NCBI GenBank assembly: GCA_039990395.1
Contig: JBDXFZ010000146.1
Coordinates: forward strand, 248,001 to 312,000
From: CALINF01 sp039990395
GTDB taxonomy: Bacteria; Pseudomonadota; Gammaproteobacteria; Pseudomonadales; Halieaceae
Direction: 5' to 3'
Length of the DNA: 64,000 nt
The notes below the pieces were generated by a model. The model saw only the letters and a program-made list of their open reading frames with translations, had not been told where the DNA came from and made no database searches. Both the position numbers and the translations under genes were made by a program. Below, one piece after another: positions 62,001 through 64,000 of this stretch. The first letter of the stretch is position 1. Every line of letters begins with the position of its first letter.

Positions 62001-64000
62001 GCTACGACGATTTGACCGAGGCTGACCTGAGTTATAACAACGAAGGTATGACCCGAGTCAGCGCAACTCTCGGCAGTGGCGACGCTGCCACAATTGCCTA
62101 TGCTGAAGTGACAACGACCAGCGCGATTCTGGAGACAATAGTGCTGGATCCGGACCCGCGTCAGGTAGCCACGGGCGGCTTTGGAATCATTGTTGCAACG
62201 GGCCTGTTCAGCGACGGCACCGCAGAGACGCTGAATGTTGAAGCGGACTGGACAGTTGCCGACCCAGCGGTCGCGACCGTTTCGCAAGATGGACTGGTGC
62301 AGGGGCTATTTTTCGGGGCATCAACGATGGTGACTGCCTCGGTCGACACGAATTCAGGCACTATTTCCGGTAACGGATTGATAGAGGTGGTTGATGCCGA
62401 ACTGCTGGCCATCCAGGTTACGCCAGCAAACCTCGTGGAACCGGCAGGAACCAGCGGTAAACTGACTGCAACTGGTCTCTACTCTGACTTTTCCACTCCC
62501 GACATCACTAAAAACGTGACTTGGGTCTCCGCAGACCAGAATGTCGCGTCCGTCACCAGTGGAGGGTCTGATGCCGGTTTGCTTCAGCTCAATAACCCGG
62601 GTAGCACATTTGTTAAAGCCAGCCTCGACGGCATAGAAGACCAAATTTCGGTTGAGGTAACTTCAGCGGAACTGGTCTCGATTACAGTGACCCCTGGAAT
62701 TGCTCAAATTCCTGCTGGTAAAACGGGGTCATTCTCGGCAACTGGTAGATTTTCTGATGGCACGTCCACACCCATTAACGAGGATGTGAGTTGGATCTCC
62801 AGCAATGTAGCAATAGCCGAGATTGACAGTAAGGGCTTTACTAACGCTATTACTCCTGGTTCGGTCGTAATTACCGCCGCGAGTGGCGATGTTTCAGGCA
62901 CGGCAAGTCTCACGGTGACCCCAGCAGTTCTGGAAACCCTGCAGATCACCCCTGCAGGGTTGACCGAGCCCGCTGGTACGTCCGGGCAGTTTACAGCAAC
63001 AGCAACCTTTTCGGACGGGTCTAACCAGGATTTCACGCAGGAGAGCAGTTGGAGTTCTTCTGACCCGAGTATTGTTTCAGTTGCTAATGAACCAACCCCT
63101 GGTCTTGCCAGCTTGAAAGAGCCTGGTGAGGCCCTGATTACGGCGCAGGTGGGCGAGGTGGCGGACAATGTCACGGTTATAGTGACGTCGGCTGTGTTGG
63201 AAGATATTCGCGTGACGCCTGCAACAAGCTCTGTCAGTGAAGGTATTGAAGTTCAGTACTCGGCTGAGGGTATCTATAGTGATGGTTCCGTTACACCTAT
63301 TAATGAAGATGTTAGCTGGAGCTCAAGTTCCACAGCGATAGCTACTATTACGCAGACCGGTCTGGCGGACGCAATTTCCCAGGGTGCCGTGACCATTCAG
63401 GCCGTAGTGCCAGGTGTGGCAAGCGTTGTGGGTACTGCGTCATTAACTGTCACTGACGCGGCCATTGCGGAATTGCGAATTACACCGCAAGTGCCACAGA
63501 ACCTGTTGGTTGGCCAGTCGCAGAGTTACGTTGCTACTGTTTTTTATACAGACGGCCAGTCTTTCGACGTTACCGCTCAGTCAAGCTGGAGCGTGCAGCC
63601 AGAAACTATCGCAGCGCCGACTCAGGATGCAGGGACCTTTAGGGCTGTGGCTCCTGGCCAGGGAACTGTAATAGCTGAATATACGGCTACCGCTGCTGGG
63701 CAAGGCGCCAGCATTCGAAGCATTACTAGTGACAGCGTGGCGTTGACGGTAGACCCAGCGGTAGTGGTCTCAGTCGAGATCAATACATTCCGCGAGTCGG
63801 GACAACCTGTATCCATCCCGGCGGGTAGGTCTGAAAACTGGCAGGCATTCGCCAACTTCTCTGACGGTAGTTTTACTGAAATTACAGCCGATGCTGGTTG
63901 GAGTACCTCAAGCACCTCCGTCGCGACTGTTGTATCCGGGAATGTAGCGGCTATCGCATCAGGCAATACAGACATTTCTATCGCGTACTGCCCGCCTACC
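56021..64000 (+). CDS. Giant lipoprotein of bacterial Ig-like (Big_2) repeats, C-terminus beyond window
   Basis: The frame is open for 2660 codons to the window edge. The N-terminus MVLLKKAFLLICLATLAACG has a lipobox (LAAC, Cys19) followed by Gly, which predicts an outer-membrane lipoprotein. I count about 28 complete Big_2-like domains of roughly 85-95 residues, plus a partial one at the edge. Each shows the same plan: L..I.V.P, QQYTA-type strand, YSDGT..DVT, W.SSD..VA.I, then G.A.ISAS. Such repeats form long fibres in adhesins and surface proteins. The repeats have diverged at DNA level. It is encoded just after a small barrel protein. The true C-terminus, and so any anchoring or effector domain, is not visible. 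Confidence 0.93.
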   Translation, partial: MVLLKKAFLLICLATLAACGSSDSSFDNGNARLLRSISIDPAQLDIAQGEAAGLSATGRYNDGTTEDISSSVVWASSDPAVATIDIDGLVLGVAAGQSSSRATLDGVTGEGSITVSGPVAVRMQILPPVAEIPLNSTQDYSAFAVLSDGTVENVTLRSVWSLENESGIIQAYEPETIPSAQDIDDFGTAVGVEVGKDILIATFEDLESRSPVEVVAVQLKQIQIDPVDESVFVGGQVPYRVTGIYADGSNADLTKVATFSSSDILVANVSNESSSRGLAIGLSTGVTQISASVDGLQTQTRLTVTTSPGEIVRLDILAATDRIAVGERLQYTAIAVSSTGESRDVTSSSAWASSEPSIATIVTGQQGVVAFNAQAGEAQGVAPGETSISASYSGITSLSALTVTSTDIQLERITVEPVDPSLPTLVQQQFTATGLYSDGSRRDLTASVFWQTSDADIVVLSNTVEVGIGLAFTLEPGVATVSASFDDVTGSTKVTVIDEVNPDAQLVVSPPISEVAIGTVQAYIAELIIPGLPDFDVTSSVTWESTDPAVASIDASGNARALSAGETNINATLKGKGSQILRDSAVLQVKSNPVVIEELTISPPEASLAVSEAAQFVATARLSDGTTQDVSGQVTWRTDNADIALVDTSGLLTAVGAGDTLLRAKLTAEGVVFDASSRITVRGPALVGITVSPPSANTLVGGSVSYVATANFDDGTTQDVTETAAWASADETIAQVDGRGVATGRSPGFVQISASVAGTNGPVVGTAGLNVEAPSPGVDQLIVEPAIADVLVGLEQAFTAKVILADGAEQDVTERVSWMSSNRDIAEINGSGIATGIAPGVATISAILVLEDGSYSDTASFTVLAPAVEPLELIVSPPQASVVIDGSAQFTARINFSDGSSKDVTDSVGWTSSDLEVAQVAEGGLATGLAEGAALIVASLIYEGITYSGSGSLTVEALPVVIEEVRVLPATVSLYPGTTQQYTAEVVLSDGRVIDVTQDSDWTTAQPEIASISPAALLTANLAGSTEVIATFLYQGNPVSGKALVSVLSPAIVIESLLVEPKQARVVSGQTTQYTAVAVYSDGTEADVTQDAAWISSNKAVASIDSAGIALGIAGGKASIEARYEGLNDTGTLTVEDSSIFKDLRIEPSSAEVLVDTTQQYQAIATFSDNSELNVTNDVSWSVAPDFVAHVTDAGLATGLSAGSAQISATFIGDGIDATATAVLDVLPIPVVVDRLEISPQETSLLPGESQQYSAKAFLSNGEIEDVTPDVDWQSLTAEVAQIGNTGLAVALVPGEATISGVLRYGDGLTASDEAMLTVEPITLVRIEVQPANASLPLGRDQQYTAIGIFNNGQQSELVEGVIWSSSDGSIAAIDPAGVVTTKAEGTAKISATSQGVSGSTNVTVTDKVIDDLQIYPALVDDPSGTIGTLVAEAHYSDQSKDDVTKLATWSSEDTSVVTVSDASLFKGAYVLFAPGESTVTASFEGLTDTIPVTVGDAELRRIIIRPLNPTEPAGLTVQFIATGVYSDLRFADLTDDVVWRSSQESVVIFKDQPGEAVGLKAGASNISASLSGINGQTTFTVTAPAPTELTVTPPIIEGPTGTSAQLMATMTYTDATQRDVTEDAQWVSSNAGIAIVGNGEPDGSPSGQVTLVGVGSTSVMASFAGLDSSAEVIANAPVAVDLFVEPYGETYPDGLLVEFSAIATFDNGSSEDVTAVSTWHSLDGDVIQAVPGQPGQFDTVAKGDTEVTATFESITENAPVTVRPASVTTLQITPGSVSAPAGALIQLEATAFYDNLTSEFVTDQAIWQSEDETVAVVGTTGETGGLLLLESTGSTFVSADFSGVSQKIPVEVLPATLEQVVVQPFDTELPLGDTQQYEAVGIYSDASSAPLPDATWSSSNVAVATINASGEAFSVATGSTDVTAEFKGVAGTAPLTVVEAELTTLRIEPSINTGAAGTSSTITASALYSDGRTVDVSGDVTWGSESGFVATVSYDDLTEADLSYNNEGMTRVSATLGSGDAATIAYAEVTTTSAILETIVLDPDPRQVATGGFGIIVATGLFSDGTAETLNVEADWTVADPAVATVSQDGLVQGLFFGASTMVTASVDTNSGTISGNGLIEVVDAELLAIQVTPANLVEPAGTSGKLTATGLYSDFSTPDITKNVTWVSADQNVASVTSGGSDAGLLQLNNPGSTFVKASLDGIEDQISVEVTSAELVSITVTPGIAQIPAGKTGSFSATGRFSDGTSTPINEDVSWISSNVAIAEIDSKGFTNAITPGSVVITAASGDVSGTASLTVTPAVLETLQITPAGLTEPAGTSGQFTATATFSDGSNQDFTQESSWSSSDPSIVSVANEPTPGLASLKEPGEALITAQVGEVADNVTVIVTSAVLEDIRVTPATSSVSEGIEVQYSAEGIYSDGSVTPINEDVSWSSSSTAIATITQTGLADAISQGAVTIQAVVPGVASVVGTASLTVTDAAIAELRITPQVPQNLLVGQSQSYVATVFYTDGQSFDVTAQSSWSVQPETIAAPTQDAGTFRAVAPGQGTVIAEYTATAAGQGASIRSITSDSVALTVDPAVVVSVEINTFRESGQPVSIPAGRSENWQAFANFSDGSFTEITADAGWSTSSTSVATVVSGNVAAIASGNTDISIAYCPPT

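Noticed and set aside
56752..63975. Many reverse-strand frames of 60-210 codons within the giant gene
   Set aside because: They are antisense shadows produced by the repeated Ig-like domains and show no ribosome sites or family motifs.

Overview
The window looks like a chromosomal segment of a marine, lipid-oxidising gammaproteobacterium. The Halieaceae (OM60/NOR5) group is my best guess. The reasons are a TonB-dependent receptor set among acyl-CoA genes, a wax ester/triacylglycerol synthase operon, FeoAB, sulfite dehydrogenase, an ECF sigma/anti-sigma pair, GGDEF-EAL signalling and short Gram-negative intergenic regions. This is inference from gene content, not from a marker gene. I see no rRNA, tRNA, insertion sequence, prophage or CRISPR array.

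Layout. 1-2233 (-) is the N-terminal 744 codons of a fused indolepyruvate ferredoxin oxidoreductase that runs off the left edge. 2428-6085 (+) holds an alpha-methylacyl-CoA racemase and a TonB-dependent receptor. 6278-11461 (+) is a tight operon of two acyl-CoA dehydrogenases, a PLP aminotransferase and an acyl-CoA ligase, closed by a strong terminator, then an HSL-type esterase. 12763-19021 (-) is a four-gene neutral-lipid operon with overlapping or nearly abutting genes: WS/DGAT, a HAD-PlsC fusion, a monoacylglycerol-lipase-like hydrolase and PlsB. 19429-22268 pairs a YeiH-type exporter with a divergent SorAB-like sulfite dehydrogenase. 22339-26809 encodes three outer-membrane proteins, one with an unusual N-terminal domain. 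26918-32526 holds a glycine-zipper protein and a sugar module (DUF1080 hydrolase, Gfo/Idh/MocA dehydrogenase, TIM-barrel isomerase, MFS carrier).

32537-37068 holds a BtrH-like protein, FeoA and FeoB in one overlapping operon, a CBS-domain protein and a two-gene YeeE/YedE sulfur importer. 37798-42023 is an ECF sigma/anti-sigma operon divergent from a secreted S8 protease, with a beta-barrel gene overlapping the protease tail to tail. 42131-48464 holds an acyl-CoA synthetase, DUF3144, a GGDEF-EAL protein, an apparently secreted MDR oxidoreductase and a SYLF-domain protein. 48498-54911 (+) is a second acyl-CoA cluster (crotonase, SDR, acyl-CoA dehydrogenase, CoA transferase, MmgE/PrpD, MaoC-like hydratase). 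55356-64000 (+) holds a small beta-barrel and a giant lipoprotein of about 29 visible bacterial Ig-like (Big_2) repeats that runs off the right edge.

The most unusual elements are the strictly four-residue-periodic acidic region of the S8 protease, the BtrH-FeoA-FeoB operon, the porin carrying what looks like an amidohydrolase beta-sandwich without its catalytic barrel, the signal-peptide-bearing quinone-reductase-like protein, and two structured non-coding stretches near 37.45-37.59 kb and 55.04-55.20 kb.
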